This document shows, piece after piece, positions 10,550-22,019 of a stretch of 64,000 nt of DNA (position 1 is the stretch's first letter; the number at the start of each line of letters is the position of its first letter). A program made the position numbers and the translations under genes. Location of the stretch: the NCBI GenBank assembly GCA_023935145.1, contig CM043698.1:39953501-40017500 (forward strand), given 5' to 3'. The notes below the pieces were generated by a model that saw only the letters and a program-made list of their open reading frames with translations, made no database searches and had not been told where the DNA came from. This DNA is from Bretschneidera sinensis (taxonomy: Eukaryota > Streptophyta > Magnoliopsida > Brassicales > Akaniaceae).

Positions 10550-12052
10550 ACATTAGTAATCGTGCCCAACGAAACACTCTGCCATCTGATCAATAAATGG
10601 GAATGAAAAATGATCAGGCCTAGTGGCAGCATTCAATTTACGGTAGTTGATACACACTCTCCAAATTGACTGGACACGAGTTGGAACCAACTCGTCGTCC
10701 TTATGCTGCACTACTGTTAATTCAGCACGTTTGGGCACAACATGAATCTGGCTCACCCACTTGCTATCAGAGATGGGATAAATGATCGCTGCCTCTAACA
10801 GCTTAATATCTTCTACCCTCACAACCTCTTGCATAGCAAGGTTGAGCCTTCTTTGTGGCTCCCTCGATGGCTCAGTATCCTCCTCCAAATATATCCTGTA
10901 CGTCACCACAGAGGGGCTGATCCCCTTGACATCCTCAATGGTCCAGCCTATAGCTTCCTTATGCTCTCTTAAGACGTCCAATAATTTCTCCTCTAGAGCA
11001 TCACCCAAATCTGAAGGTATAATCACAGGCAAACTATCGAATGAACCTAGGAACTTATACTTAAGATTATCTGGTAAAGGCTTAAGTTCCTTCTTGGGGG
11101 TTTCAGGTGCGGCGGTCTTCTCCGTCTTATTGCTCTTCCGATGAGGAGACTCCAAAATGGCATTCACTTGCTCAAGTAATTTATCTAAATCCATATCCTC
11201 TCCAAATTGAGCAAAGTATGCCTCTAGGGGGTTCTCAATGCGGGAGTCATCCATAATCTCCTCCGTCTTACTGCTCTCCTGAGGAGGAGACTCCAAAATG
11301 GCATTTGCTTGCTCAAGTAATTTATCTAAATCCAAATCCTCTCCAAATTGAGCAAAACATGCCTCCAGGGGGTCCTCAGTGCTTTATTCATTCACAGTCT
11401 CCTCAAGAATCTCCTCTATCAAGCATATATTTCTCACTTCATCATATTCATGTGGTTGCCTAGTGATATAAAAAATATTCAACTCCACTGTCATATATCC
11501 GAAGGAGATCTTCATCACCCCTGTCCTACAATTTATAAGGGAGTTAGCCGTGGCTAAGAATGGTTGCCCTAGAATAACCGGTATTTGAATCCCTACATTC
11601 TGAACCGGCTCTGTGTCAAGCACAATAAAATCCACGGGGAAATAGAGCTTATCCGCTTTTATCAAAACGTCCTCAACTATTCCCCGTGGTCTTTTCACTG
11701 ACCTGTCAGCCAATTGAAGCGTAGTAGATGTGGGCTTCAATTCTCCTAACCCCAACTGTAAATAGACTGAGTAGGGTAGAAGATTCACACTCGCCCCTAG
11801 ATTCAAGAGAGCCCTCTCAATGTGGCTGACTCCTATCGTGCAAGAGATGGTAGGACAGCCCGGGTCCTTATACTTGATCGGTAGCTTGCACTGAAGGATT
11901 GAGCTGACCTGCTCGGTCAAAAATGCATTTTTTGGGACATTTGTCCTCCTTTTGATAGTGACCAAGTCCTTTAGAAACTTGGCATATGATGGCATTTGAT
12001 GGATAGCATCCAAAAATGGGATATTGATTTGGACTTGCTTGAATACCTCCAT
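10550..12052 (-). pseudogene. Ath-2 protease and truncated reverse transcriptase
   Basis: On the minus strand LNLGASVNLLPYS and ILGQPFLATANSL mark the protease. A linker follows in which a roughly 40-residue block (EDMDLDKLLEQVNAILESP) is duplicated compared with Ath-1. RT starts IIYPISDSKWVSQIHVVPK and ends after FVGHDY at about 10553, where the sequence jumps to the post-pol region. The catalytic RT box, RNase H and integrase are missing. A stop near 11384 separates the protease and RT parts. Confidence 0.88.
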
Positions 12053-13811
12053 AATTTCCTCATACTTCCCTCATTTCTTCGGTGCCTGTAGTCTCTCGGG
12101 GTAAGGTGCTCTAGGTACAAATGACCTAGAAGGGTCCTTCTCAGTAGGTGTGGTTGTAGATGGCTCAGCATCTCTCTTCTCTGTGTTGCCACTTCCTTGC
12201 CCTTGCTGTATAGCAGGGCTCTCTTCCACTCGATTGTCCACCTGTCTCCCAGACCTCAGTGTGACAATCGACTGTACTTGTTCCTCCCTGTGCGTAGGAG
12301 TTGATGAACTTTCAACCATAAATTGTCCTTTCGGGTTGGGCATGGGTTGACTGGGGAACTTTCCTTTCTCTCTCTCACCCAAGTGACTTGCAATTTGCCC
12401 TATTTGACTCTCCAGCTTGGCAATTGCTTGGGTGTTTACCACTGTTGCACTCCTCACATCACTCATATTTTGGCTAGTCGCCTTCATGAACTCCTTAAGG
12501 GTGTCCTTTAGCGATTGTGAAACTGGCGCTGGTGTTTGAGTGGGTGCTTGGTAAGCAGGTGAAGGTGCTGGATAGGCAGATCGACCATGATTAGAAATTT
12601 GTGGGGCAAATCCGGGAGGATATTGATTTTGAGCATGATGAGGGGCTCCTCCCTGATTCATTGTTGGTTCTGCCTCCATGAAAAATTTGGGTGGTTCCGC
12701 CACCCTGGATTGTACATCTCAGAGTACAATCCATTTGACTGCGTTCGAAAGTCATTGAAAGCATTTACTTGTTCCATAGGATACTCGGCACACGCAGGCA
12801 TTGATGGGCAATTCTGTGCTAGATGCATGGGACTAGCACAGATGGAACAACTTTCAATATTGAATGTGTTGGCAGCATTGATGGATTGGCTCACAGTGAG
12901 AGCGTCAATCTTCTTAGTGAGGGCATCTAACTTTATCCTCAAATCAGCGTCCTCCCTGACCTCATAGATGCCTCCCTTCTTAGGAGCACGAATGGACTTA
13001 TCTCGACAGCTTGAAAAATCCCAATGCTGTGAGTTGTCAGACAACTTGTTCAACGCCATATATGCTTCATCTCCTGTCAGACTCAAGAATGCCCCCCATT
13101 CATAGACTCGATCATGCTACGGTTGGGTTGAGTCAACCCTTGGTAGAAGAATTGAACGAGTCTCCACTTCTCATATCCATGTGGAGGGCATCTGATCAGT
13201 AACTCTTTAAAGCGCTCCCAGCTCTCAGAGAATTTCTCATCCTCATCCTGAGTGAAAGAGCTAATCTCCTTACGGCACTTATTCACTCTAGACATTGGGA
13301 AAAACTTATGATAAAATTTTCTCAGCAGGTTTTCCCAAGATGTAATAGACCCGGACGTGTTGGAATCCAACCACGCCCTAGCTCTATCATGAAGAGAAAA
13401 AGGGAAGAGTCGAAGATGGACTGACTCCTCAGAGAAGTTCTGGAATTTAAATGTGGCACAAATGTCTTTGAACTTCTTCATATGGCTATAAGGATTTTCA
13501 AGATCTAAGCCATGGAATGAGGGTAAGAGTAGGATAACATGTGGCTTCAGGTCAAAGTGTGTGGCATTAGTTGGTGGCAACACTATGCAAGAGGATGAGT
13601 TAGTCGCAATGGGTGTGAACAAATCCCTAAGGGATGTAGTGGAGTCCACGTTCCAAGCTCTAGGTTGCTCTACATGTTCAGGATGATTAAAATTCTCTCC
13701 CATCTCAACAGTTTCTCTCTCAACTGGTGCTATTTTCTGTCTCCTAAGAGTCTTTTCTAAGTTGGGATCTAAATATGTCAAATCTAAGTTCAAGGATCTC
13801 CGACCAAGCAT
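12053..13811 (-). pseudogene. Ath-2 gag, with two frame breaks
   Basis: It starts MLGRRSLNLDL (13811) and has the Athila-like gag core (FHGLDLENPYSH, LRLFPFSLHDRARAWL). Frame breaks are the C6 run on the plus strand at 13092-13097 (shared with Ath-1) and a one-base loss near 12690 (aaccaacaatg against aaccaaccaatg in Ath-1), which is an ordinary mutation. CSICASPMHLAQNC near 12850 is a zinc-knuckle-like motif. A stop near 12071 separates gag from protease. Unlike Ath-1 it keeps CAG and CAA at the sites that became stops there. Confidence 0.88.
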
Positions 13812-13950
13812 ACACCAACAGAAAACAATGAGATACTAATCAGTAGAAACAATAGAATAAAGCAAACACATAACTCACAATTTATTTTTTTTCTAACTAG
13901 TAGAAAAATAAAATCAATTCAAACCAAAAATTTTCACAAACCAAACAATT

Positions 13951-13967
13951 CCCCGGCAACGACGCCA
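13951..13967 (-). other. Ath-2 primer binding site, tRNA-Asp type
   Basis: On the minus strand it reads TGGCGTCGTTGCCGGGG, one base from the plant tRNA-Asp 3' end. It lies six bases from the 5' LTR. Confidence 0.85.
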
Positions 13968-13973
13968 AAAACT

Positions 13974-15365
13974 TGTTGTGAGTTTTAATTTACTCGCAAG
14001 CACACGAGTCGTTTGCAGTATAGCGTTGTGCAAGTGCGAGGTCGAATCCACAGGGAATTGTGTTGTGAAAATATAATTTTATCTAAACTAATCTTATCTT
14101 AACCTAGTTCCGAATTTCAGATGATAATTTGAAAAAGAAATTAAAATTAAACTAAATTGATTTTTAAAAACTAATAATTAAAACACTAAGGCTTCCAAAT
14201 CCACCCCACCGAAGTTAAGCATATATGTTCTAAAAATATAGCCTATCAAAACATTTCGTAAATCTAACTATAAGACAAAAAACAAAGAATATCCCAACTA
14301 AACCAAAAGCATCCAATGTATCCGCTCTCAACAAATCACAAAGGAAATCCAATTTAATCAAAAAACATTCAATGTGTCCATTAGGTGAAACACAAGGAAT
14401 ATCCAACAGACAATTTAAACTCAATCAATTATAAGATTAACTCAAATAATTAATAGAACATTTATACTAAAAATTGTCAGATTTGTATAAGCAAATCTGA
14501 ACTACTACGCCAAACAACGGCGGGGCTTCATCTTCAACCTTAGCTGAAGAGTCTAACCACTCATAACTATGAAACTGCAATTCATAATAAAATTGCTAAA
14601 AATTTAAACTAAAACAACTAAATGTAAAGAAATAAATAAATAATTTTACATGGGAGAAATTCCACTCGATGACGGGCGGCGCTTCCCTTCGTGGTGACAA
14701 AGCCTTCGAGATCCACCAGAATGCTAGCGGACGTCCACCGGTAAACACCAAAGTGGCTCAGGAATTTTACATTAAAGATGAAGTGAAGAAGGGCTTATAT
14801 AGGGAAATATCACAAGTGTAATATGCTTCCAATCCGATGTGGGATACTGCAGATTCTAGTTTCTACTCTTTGACCTTTGTCTACTAAAATTGCCATAACT
14901 TTCTCTAGAAAAATCATTTTATTGATCCGTAAAATTCCTCAAAAAATAGACATCAGGATATTTCCAAGCATATATGGCTCATCTCAGATTCTTCCTGAAT
15001 CAATACAGTTAAATCCTCAAAAAATGGCTTATCTGTCACACTGAAATCATGCACAGCCTGACCTTTATCTACTAAAACTGCCATAACTTTCTCTAGAAAA
15101 ATCATTTTATTGATCCGTAAAATTCCCCAAAAAATAGACATCCGGATCTTTCCAAGAATATATGGCTCATCTTCTGGTTCTTCCTAAATCAATATAGTTT
15201 AATCCTAAAAAATGGTTGATCTGCACGAGCAATTCTGGCAATTTAGTGAAACTTTTTTCCAATCTTGTAAACCTGTAAAACAACGAAAACAACTCAAAGT
15301 AACAAATTCCTAAGCTAAAAAATGTAAATTAAAGGGCCAAAATATGCAATATTTAGCACTCATCA
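13974..15365 (-). repeat. Ath-2 5' LTR
   Basis: This is 1392 bp, the same length as its partner at 8075. It contains stem-loop arms 13993-14005 and 14028-14040, a TATA box on the minus strand at about 14795-14803 and the 188-bp duplication. The two LTRs differ at scattered sites, so the insertion is clearly older than Sir-1. Confidence 0.93.
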
Positions 15366-17750
15366 GCTGGGCACGAGTATTATTGTTTTTTGGATGGTTA
15401 TTCTGGATATAACCAGGTCCCTGTGTACCCCGAAGATCAGGAGAATATGATGTTTACCTATCCTTTTAGGTCATTTGCCTACCGTTGCATACCCTTTGGG
15501 TTATGCAATGCACCCGCTACTTTTCAACGATGCATGGTCAGTATATTCTCTGACATGGTAGAGCGGTTCTTAGAGATTTTCATGGACGACTTCTCCGTCT
15601 TCGGTTCAACCTTTGAAGAGTGCCTGCACCGTCTCACTTTGGTTTTAGTGCGGTGCAAAGAGATGAACCTAGTGCTTAATTGGGAGAAGTGCCATTTTAT
15701 GGCTAAGCAAGGCACTGTACTGGGGTATGTCGTATCTCATCAGGGGATTGAGGTCGACAAAGCGAAGGTGGACCTGATTTCCAACCTTCCACCCCCACGT
15801 ACAGTGAAGGAGGTTCGATCTTTTCTGGGCCATGCAGGTTTCTACAGGCGCTTTATCCAGAATTTCAGCAAAATCACCAAGCCCTTGTGCCAGTTATTAC
15901 AAAAGGACGCCCCATTTATATTTGATGAGGATTATAAGAAAGCTTTTGGGGATCTGAAGAAGATTCTGACGTCCACACCCATTATTCAGCCACCCAACTG
16001 GGGTGTGCCCTTTGAGATTATGTGCGACGCATCAGACTATACTATTGGAGTTGTTTTGGGCCAACGTGTTGATAAACTTCCCCATGTTATCTACTATGCA
16101 AGTCAAACTCTAAACGACGCACAACTCAATTACTCTACCACTGAGAAGGAGTTGCTTGCAATCGTTTTTGCATTAGACAAGTTCAGATCCTACTTGTTAG
16201 GATCTAAAGTCATTATCTACTCGGACCATGCAGTATTGAAGTATCTTTTCTCAAAAAAATATGCTAAATGTCATCTTGTCTGATGGATCTTGCTACTTCA
16301 AGAGTTCAACATTGAGATTCGGGATAAGAAAGGTTCAGAAAATGTGGTGGCGGACCATTTATCTAGATTGATTGTGGATTTCACTGAGGTCGCCACTCCC
16401 ATTTTTGAGACCTTTTCTGATGAGTGGTTAATTCTCATTGCTCAAAATCCCGCTCCATAGTATGCTGATATAGTAAACTATCTTGTCATCGGACACATGC
16501 CTTTGCATTGGGGGCAACAAGATAAATCAAAGTTTTTAGCCATGGTAAAACATTTTTTCTGGGATGATCCTTATCTGTTTAAGTATTATCCCAATCATAT
16601 CATCAGAAGTTGTATTCCTAAGCATGACCAATCTAACGTCATCGCCTTTTGTCATGATCATGCTTGTAGAGGCCATTTCAGTGCTAAAAAGACCGCTGCA
16701 AAGATTTTACAGCGTGGATTTTATTGGCCTACCATGTTCCGAGACTCTCACACTTACTGTGTATCTTGTGAGCGTTGCCAAAAGCTACGGAGTCTTTCTA
16801 GGAGGAATATGATGCCTCTCAACCCTATTCTGATTGTTGAGATTTTTGACGTGTGGACCATTGATTTTATGGGACCGTTCCCAAACTCCTTTGGTAACTT
16901 GTACATTCTAGTTGCTGTGGATTATCTATCCAAGTGGGTGGAGGCCGTTGCGTGCAAGACTAATGACCATAGAGTTGTAGTCCAGTTTTTGAAGGACACC
17001 ATTTTTGCTCGATTTGGTACACCTCGAGCAATCATAAGTGATGGAGTTAAGCACTTTTGCAACCGAATTTTTGAGCAGTTAATGAAGAAGTATTTCATCA
17101 CACACAAGGTTGTCACCCCATATCACCCGCAGATGAGTGGACAATTGGAAATTTCTAATCGCGAGATCAAACACATTTTAGAGAAAACTGTGAACCCTAG
17201 TAGAAAGGATTGGTCTTTGCGATTAACTGATGCACTATGGGCATATCAGACAGCCTTTAAGACACCAATTGGCATGTCTCCCTATCGTATTGTGTACGGA
17301 AAGGCATGTCACCTTCCGGTCGAATTAGAGCATCGTGCGTATTGGGCTATCAAACAACTAAATTTCAGTCTTTCTAAGGCTGGCTCACAACGAAAGCTCC
17401 AACTTAATGAATTGGAGGAGCTGCAGAATGATGCATATGAGTGTGCCCGATCATATAAAGCACAAATGAAGAAGATTCATTACCAAAACATTTTGAGATG
17501 AGCTTTTGAGCCGGGTCAGAAAGTTCTTCTTTACAATTCGCGCCTGCATCTTTTTTCGGGCAAGCTCAAATCTCGATGGACAGGCCCATTTATGATTCGG
17601 TCGATTTTTCCTCATGGGGCCATCGAGATTGAGGATCCAAAGAATGGTAATACTTTAAAGGTAAATGGACAGAGGCTAAAACCATTCTTGGAGTTGAGGA
17701 GTCCGGACATTGAGACGATACTGTTGGAGGATCCTAGTTACTCGGATTAA
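15366..17750 (+). pseudogene. Ath-1 reverse transcriptase (rest), RNase H and integrase
   Basis: The frame continues from 8074 with HEYYCFLDGYSGYNQ. The RT catalytic box is FMDDFSVFG (about 15579). RNase H has [26 protein letters not shown] and YSDH. Integrase has an HHCC finger ([15 protein letters not shown]) and the DDE triad in [15 protein letters not shown] and SNREIK. The C-terminal part ends ILLEDPSYSD with a TAA at 17748. Three in-frame stops break it: TGA at 16281, TAG at 16458 and TGA at 17499. All motif residues I checked are otherwise present. No chromodomain is seen. Confidence 0.93.
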
Positions 17751-19177
17751 GTGTAGTTTTCTACGGAGAGTCTGGCTGAAGACTTTAAACTTAGCGCTCA
17801 TAGGAGGCACCCCACAGCTTATCTTTTTATTTGTTTATTATTTTACATATTTATGCTTAATGTTTGTTTCCAGTATTTTTTGTTTTCTAGTATTTATTTT
17901 TCAGGGACAATGCGTACTTCAGTTCAAGTTTGGGGGTATGCTATGAGCCATACTAGTCCAGATAGTTCTCCATATCCCAGGTCAGCTCTTTCCATATTAT
18001 TCACACATTGGGGTCAATTTGTAATTTAAGTTTGGGGGTATGGGAGACACATCACACACTTTGTCCTAATTTGTCGTCTTTTCGTCGTAAAGATAAATGC
18101 ATGCTCATGTTATTTTGAAATTTTGGTTGATCTAAACATTTTATGTGATATGATGTCATAGATGAGCTTAAAATTTTGAACACATGATCTGGTGATAAAG
18201 TTTTAAAATTTAGTTACTTACTTTAGGCATTTGAGAATTCACATGTTTGATCTAATCTAACACGAGCACATTAGCACAAATTGTGTGAGGTATGACATGT
18301 GATTTTAATGTGTACGTTTCCTTGTCTTAACTGAAACTGGATGACTTGTTGGATAAACACTTGGGCATAGAAAAGCATAAAAAAAAGAGAAAAAATATAT
18401 ATAATAATAATACTACTAATGATCATCATCAATAAACTTTCCACTGAGTAACTGGACCTCTTATCTCAGTAAGTAGTGAGTGTTCACGTCAAAAGGTGGG
18501 AATTTTATTCATAACGATCATTGCAAAATTTTTTGCTGAGTAACTGGACCTCTTGCCTCAGTAAGCAGTGAGTGTTCACGTCAAAAAGTGAAAATTTTGT
18601 TTGGTAGCATTAAGGTCAGTTTAGTTTCGTAGCCTTTTTGACTCGAGTTAGTAAGTCCTTAGGGGTGTCTTTACACCTAATGCCCTAAAACCATCTGGTT
18701 TGGGAGTCATTGACTCAACACTCACTACATAGGTCAATTAGAAAGCTTAAGGGAATTAAACATAGCAGAGCCTTATATATATATAAAAATAAAAAATAAA
18801 AAATAAAAAAGAAGAAAATAAAAACTATGCCATTTTCGTTCATTCTGATGGGAAATTTGGTGAATCTTAAGACATGTAGACCTTACACATAGGAGTTATT
18901 TGGAAGCTTCATTTTTATATGGTAATTCACTTTACACAGTGTCAGACTTATGATGCCTTAACCTGCCTTATGTAAGTAATTAGATTTTAACATTTCTATT
19001 CATTGTGAAGATGAGTTTATCTCTTTAAGCTTGCTCATGACTAAATATCATGGTGGTGTGTGCTCCTTAAATTTTTGGATAACATGAGTGATGAACTTAT
19101 CTTTATATTCTTTGTTTTTCATCTAGTTTTTATTTTGTTTTGCTAAGGGACTAGCAAAATATAAGTTTGAGGGTATT
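17751..19177 (+). other. Ath-1 3' untranslated region
   Basis: It holds the conserved post-pol box at 17769-17817 (GGCTGAAGAC, TTAGCGCTCAT, GGAGGCACCCC), two internal polypurine copies AAGTTTGGGGGTA (17926-17938 and 18028-18040) and the true tract at 19163-19175 next to the 3' LTR. A roughly 100-bp direct duplication lies at about 18437-18500 and 18536-18600 (CTGAGTAACTGGACCTCTT in both). No coding signal is seen. Confidence 0.8.
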
Positions 19178-20080
19178 TGATGAGTCTTAAATATTGCATA
19201 TTTAAGCCCTTTAATTTATATTTGTTAGGTTCTTAATTTGTATTATTTCACTTTATTTTATGTGTTTTTTTTTTTTTTTTTTGTATTTTTATAGGTTTGT
19301 GGAGAAAATGAAGCATTTCTGGAGATATCAAGCTTCAAGAGCAAAGAGGATGCATAGTGCGATCGATCACACGAGATATGCGATCGAGCGCACTTGCCTA
19401 CGAACGAGTGCAATGTCAACATCCCACATCGAAATATTTGCAGTTCAGTGCGTCTGCAATCGATCGTAACAGACATACGATCGAGCGCACATGCTATTGG
19501 TCGCACCATTCTACGATCGAGCGCACTCGGGCCAGTATCCCACATCGAATCTGAATCCTATAGTGGTCCGAGACTCCCCCTATATAAACACCACCTGACT
19601 CCATCATTCAGTGTACAATTCCTAGGCCACTTTGGTGTTAACCAGTGGACGTCTGCTAGCATTCTGGTGGATCCCGAAGGCTTTGCTATCACGAGGGGAA
19701 GTGCTGCCCATCAGCGAGTGGAATTTCTCCCATGTAAAGTTATTTATTTATTTTTATTTAGTTGTTTTAGTTTAATGTTTAGCACTTTTATTATGAATTG
19801 TAGTTTCATAGTTATGAGTGGCTAGAATCTTCAGCCAAGGTTGAAGATGAAGCTGTGCCGTTGTTTAGCATAGTAGTTCAGATTTGCTTGTACAAATCTG
19901 ACATTTTTTTAGTATAAATGTTCTGTCAATTATATGAGTTAATCTTGTGATTGATTTAGTTTAAATTGTTCTGTTGGATATTCCTTGAGTTTCATCTGAT
20001 GGATACATCAAATTTTTTTCGATTAAATTGGATTTCCTTTGTGATTTGTTGAGAGTGGATACATTGGATGCTTTTGGTTT
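19178..20080 (+). repeat. Ath-1 3' LTR, first part
   Basis: It aligns with 3662-4560 of the 5' LTR. It carries an 18-base T-rich run (from 19265) longer than in the 5' copy, the palindrome array (19357-19530) and a TATA box (about 19581). It is cut at 20080 by Sir-1 and continues at 30468. Confidence 0.93.
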
Positions 20081-21331
20081 TGTAGCTCGAGGTTTCAACC
20101 CAAGAGGGGGGGTGAATTGGGTTTTTAAAAACTTTTGCGGAATTTATACAAGTTTATAAAAACTGATAAGCAACAAATAATTGATATAAGTAGAAAGCTG
20201 TAAATAAAGAGTTTAAGGAAGGAGGATGCAAACACAGTTATAGTGGTTCGGCAATATCGGATTCGTTCCGACCCTACGTCCACTCTCTTCAAGGAACTCC
20301 TTGAAGTAATCCACTAAGAAAACTTAGTCGCACAACTTAGCCGGGTGTTGCACAAACCGTACACAAGCAATTTACAGGAATTGCTTAAACCGAAAAATCC
20401 CCTTCCTTTCGGAAGTTTCCCCTTCCTCTCGGAAGTAATCCCTTTACAAAGATGGTGTAAAGTAAAAGGTAGAGAGACAACAAATGAAAGCTTATTACAA
20501 CAGAAATGTCTCTCTTTCAAAGTAAAGCTTGAAGAAATGGCTCAATAAGATTATTTCAAAGCTTTTTGTGTTTCAAGAGTATAAAAACTTGATTATATGA
20601 GATCAACTCTTTTTGAATATGTGCTGCATCTTATTGAATGCTTTGCTGAGTGGGTTTATATAGCAATCAATTAATATGGCCGTTTTGGACTTTAATTTGA
20701 AAAAGATTTACTTTAAAACGTTCAGATTTGGAGTCCAACGGTCATATTTTTGAACTACCAATCGACTGGGTCGAGATACCAGTCGACTGGGTTCACTTGA
20801 AAAATATACGTTTTCAGACCTTCTGGGTATCCAGTCGACTGGTATATATCATCCAGTCGACTGGGGACTTTCTGTCCATTGTGCCAGTCGACTGGGTTGA
20901 TTCATCCAGTCGACTGGGAAATTACTGGTCAAAGTACCAGTCGACTGGGTTAATTCATCCAGTCGACTGGGTACCTTCTGACCCATATACCAGTCGACTG
21001 GTATATGTACCCAGTCGACTGGGTTGTCTTCCAACCCAGTTTTTCTTCTGTTTTTCATTTAAAAACATTTTAAAATTAATGGTTTTAGATAAACCATTTG
21101 TGTTTGAGCCATTGAACAAGCTAATACAATGTATGAGTGAGACTTACATTGGTTCTAAACCTTAAGACCTATACTAGATCTTCAGTCTTCACTTGATACT
21201 TGATTTGGTTCGAGTTTTTGCACTTTGTTCCTTGGTTGAATGTGTTTGATCCTTAATACAACTTAGTTTAAACATGTTAGTTAAATAACAGTTGTGTTTT
21301 GCCATCATTAAAATACGGGCGAGGGTCAACA
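20081..21331 (-). repeat. Sir-1 3' LTR
   Basis: Plus-strand ends are TGTAGCTCG and GTCAACA. A minus-strand TATA box lies at about 20655-20663. Upstream of it in transcription sense is the palindrome array (20758-21022). Apparent 145- and 69-residue frames rich in VDWV or SRL are readings of this array, not proteins. Confidence 0.95.
20758..21022 (-). promoter_or_regulatory. CCAGTCGACTGG palindrome array in the Sir-1 3' LTR
   Basis: Ten copies of the 12-bp palindrome CCAGTCGACTGG lie in 265 bp, nine perfect and the first with one change (CCAATCGACTGG at 20758). Some extend: 20984-21007 is a perfect 24-bp palindrome and the last copy sits in a 16-bp one. The array ends about 95 bp upstream of the minus-strand TATA box, so it lies in U3. 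A binding role is inferred. Confidence 0.85.
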
Positions 21332-22019
21332 ATCTCCCCCTTTTTGATGATGACAAAACTAATAATGTAAAAACAGTTTTAAAAACTAAGTGTTAAGATT
21401 TTACAAAAATTTGGACAGAGTCTCCTCTGTTTTTCGAGAAAAACCACCCTGTAAACAAGCAAACACAGTTTATATTTCTTTCAACCAATCCAGAATTAAA
21501 CTCAACCAATCAATAAACATTTTTACACAGATATGGAGCAATGCTCCCCCTAAATCTATGCATTGGTTGCATTTTTACTTAGATTTTCTCGTTACTTAGA
21601 TTTTCTCGTTTTTCTCATTTTTCTCCCCCGTTTTGACAACAGCAACCAAAGGGGGCATAACATAAAAAATAAGCTAATTAGCCAATACAGTCAAATAGGT
21701 TATAATAATACAAATATGTACGCGAAGATGTGTCTTTATTTGAATTTCAGAAGCCTTCCCGGGAAGAACCGGAAGTTTTTCAAGCATATAAGCATTTTAT
21801 ATCAAATTTAGTGACTAAACAGATATTTAAAACAGTTCTAACATATCACAAATAGCTTAAATAAATGCAAGAAATATGGCTTATAGTATTACATCATCAT
21901 AGAAAAAGTCAATACAAGTAGAGTCTTATAGAGCCATAACTAAGAAAAACAAACATGAGATGTCCGTGCTAAGTGACAAATACTGGAAAAGTGCTAAGAA
22001 CTGATTAAATGAATGAGAC
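21332..22019 (-). other. Sir-1 3' untranslated region with multiple polypurine tracts
   Basis: Next to the 3' LTR the minus strand reads CAAAAAGGGGGAGAT (21332-21346), the polypurine tract that primes plus-strand synthesis. More G-runs (minus-strand AGGGGGAGC near 21545 and CGGGGGAGAA near 21625) precede it. Repeated tracts of this kind are a known Sirevirus trait. No coding signal. Confidence 0.8.

Larger units (their letters stand above)
8075..15365 (-). mobile_element. Ath-2: non-autonomous Athila-like element nested in Ath-1 RT
   Basis: It lies on the minus strand, with two LTRs of equal length (1392 bp) and flanks gttgg (8070-8074) and gctgg (15366-15370), a TSD with one mismatch. On the minus strand the order is 5' LTR, tRNA-Asp-type primer site, gag, protease, the first part of RT, then a jump to the post-pol untranslated region. 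The rest of RT, RNase H and integrase are absent, so it needs proteins in trans. Its gag-protease is close to Ath-1's but the LTR differs in its middle part, so it is a sister subfamily. Confidence 0.93.

Noticed and set aside
20728..21165. 145-residue frame with repeated VDWV and SRL (also at 29864-30301)
   Set aside because: It is a translation of the palindrome array in the Sir-1 LTR. The repeat period and palindromes explain it in all frames and on both strands.
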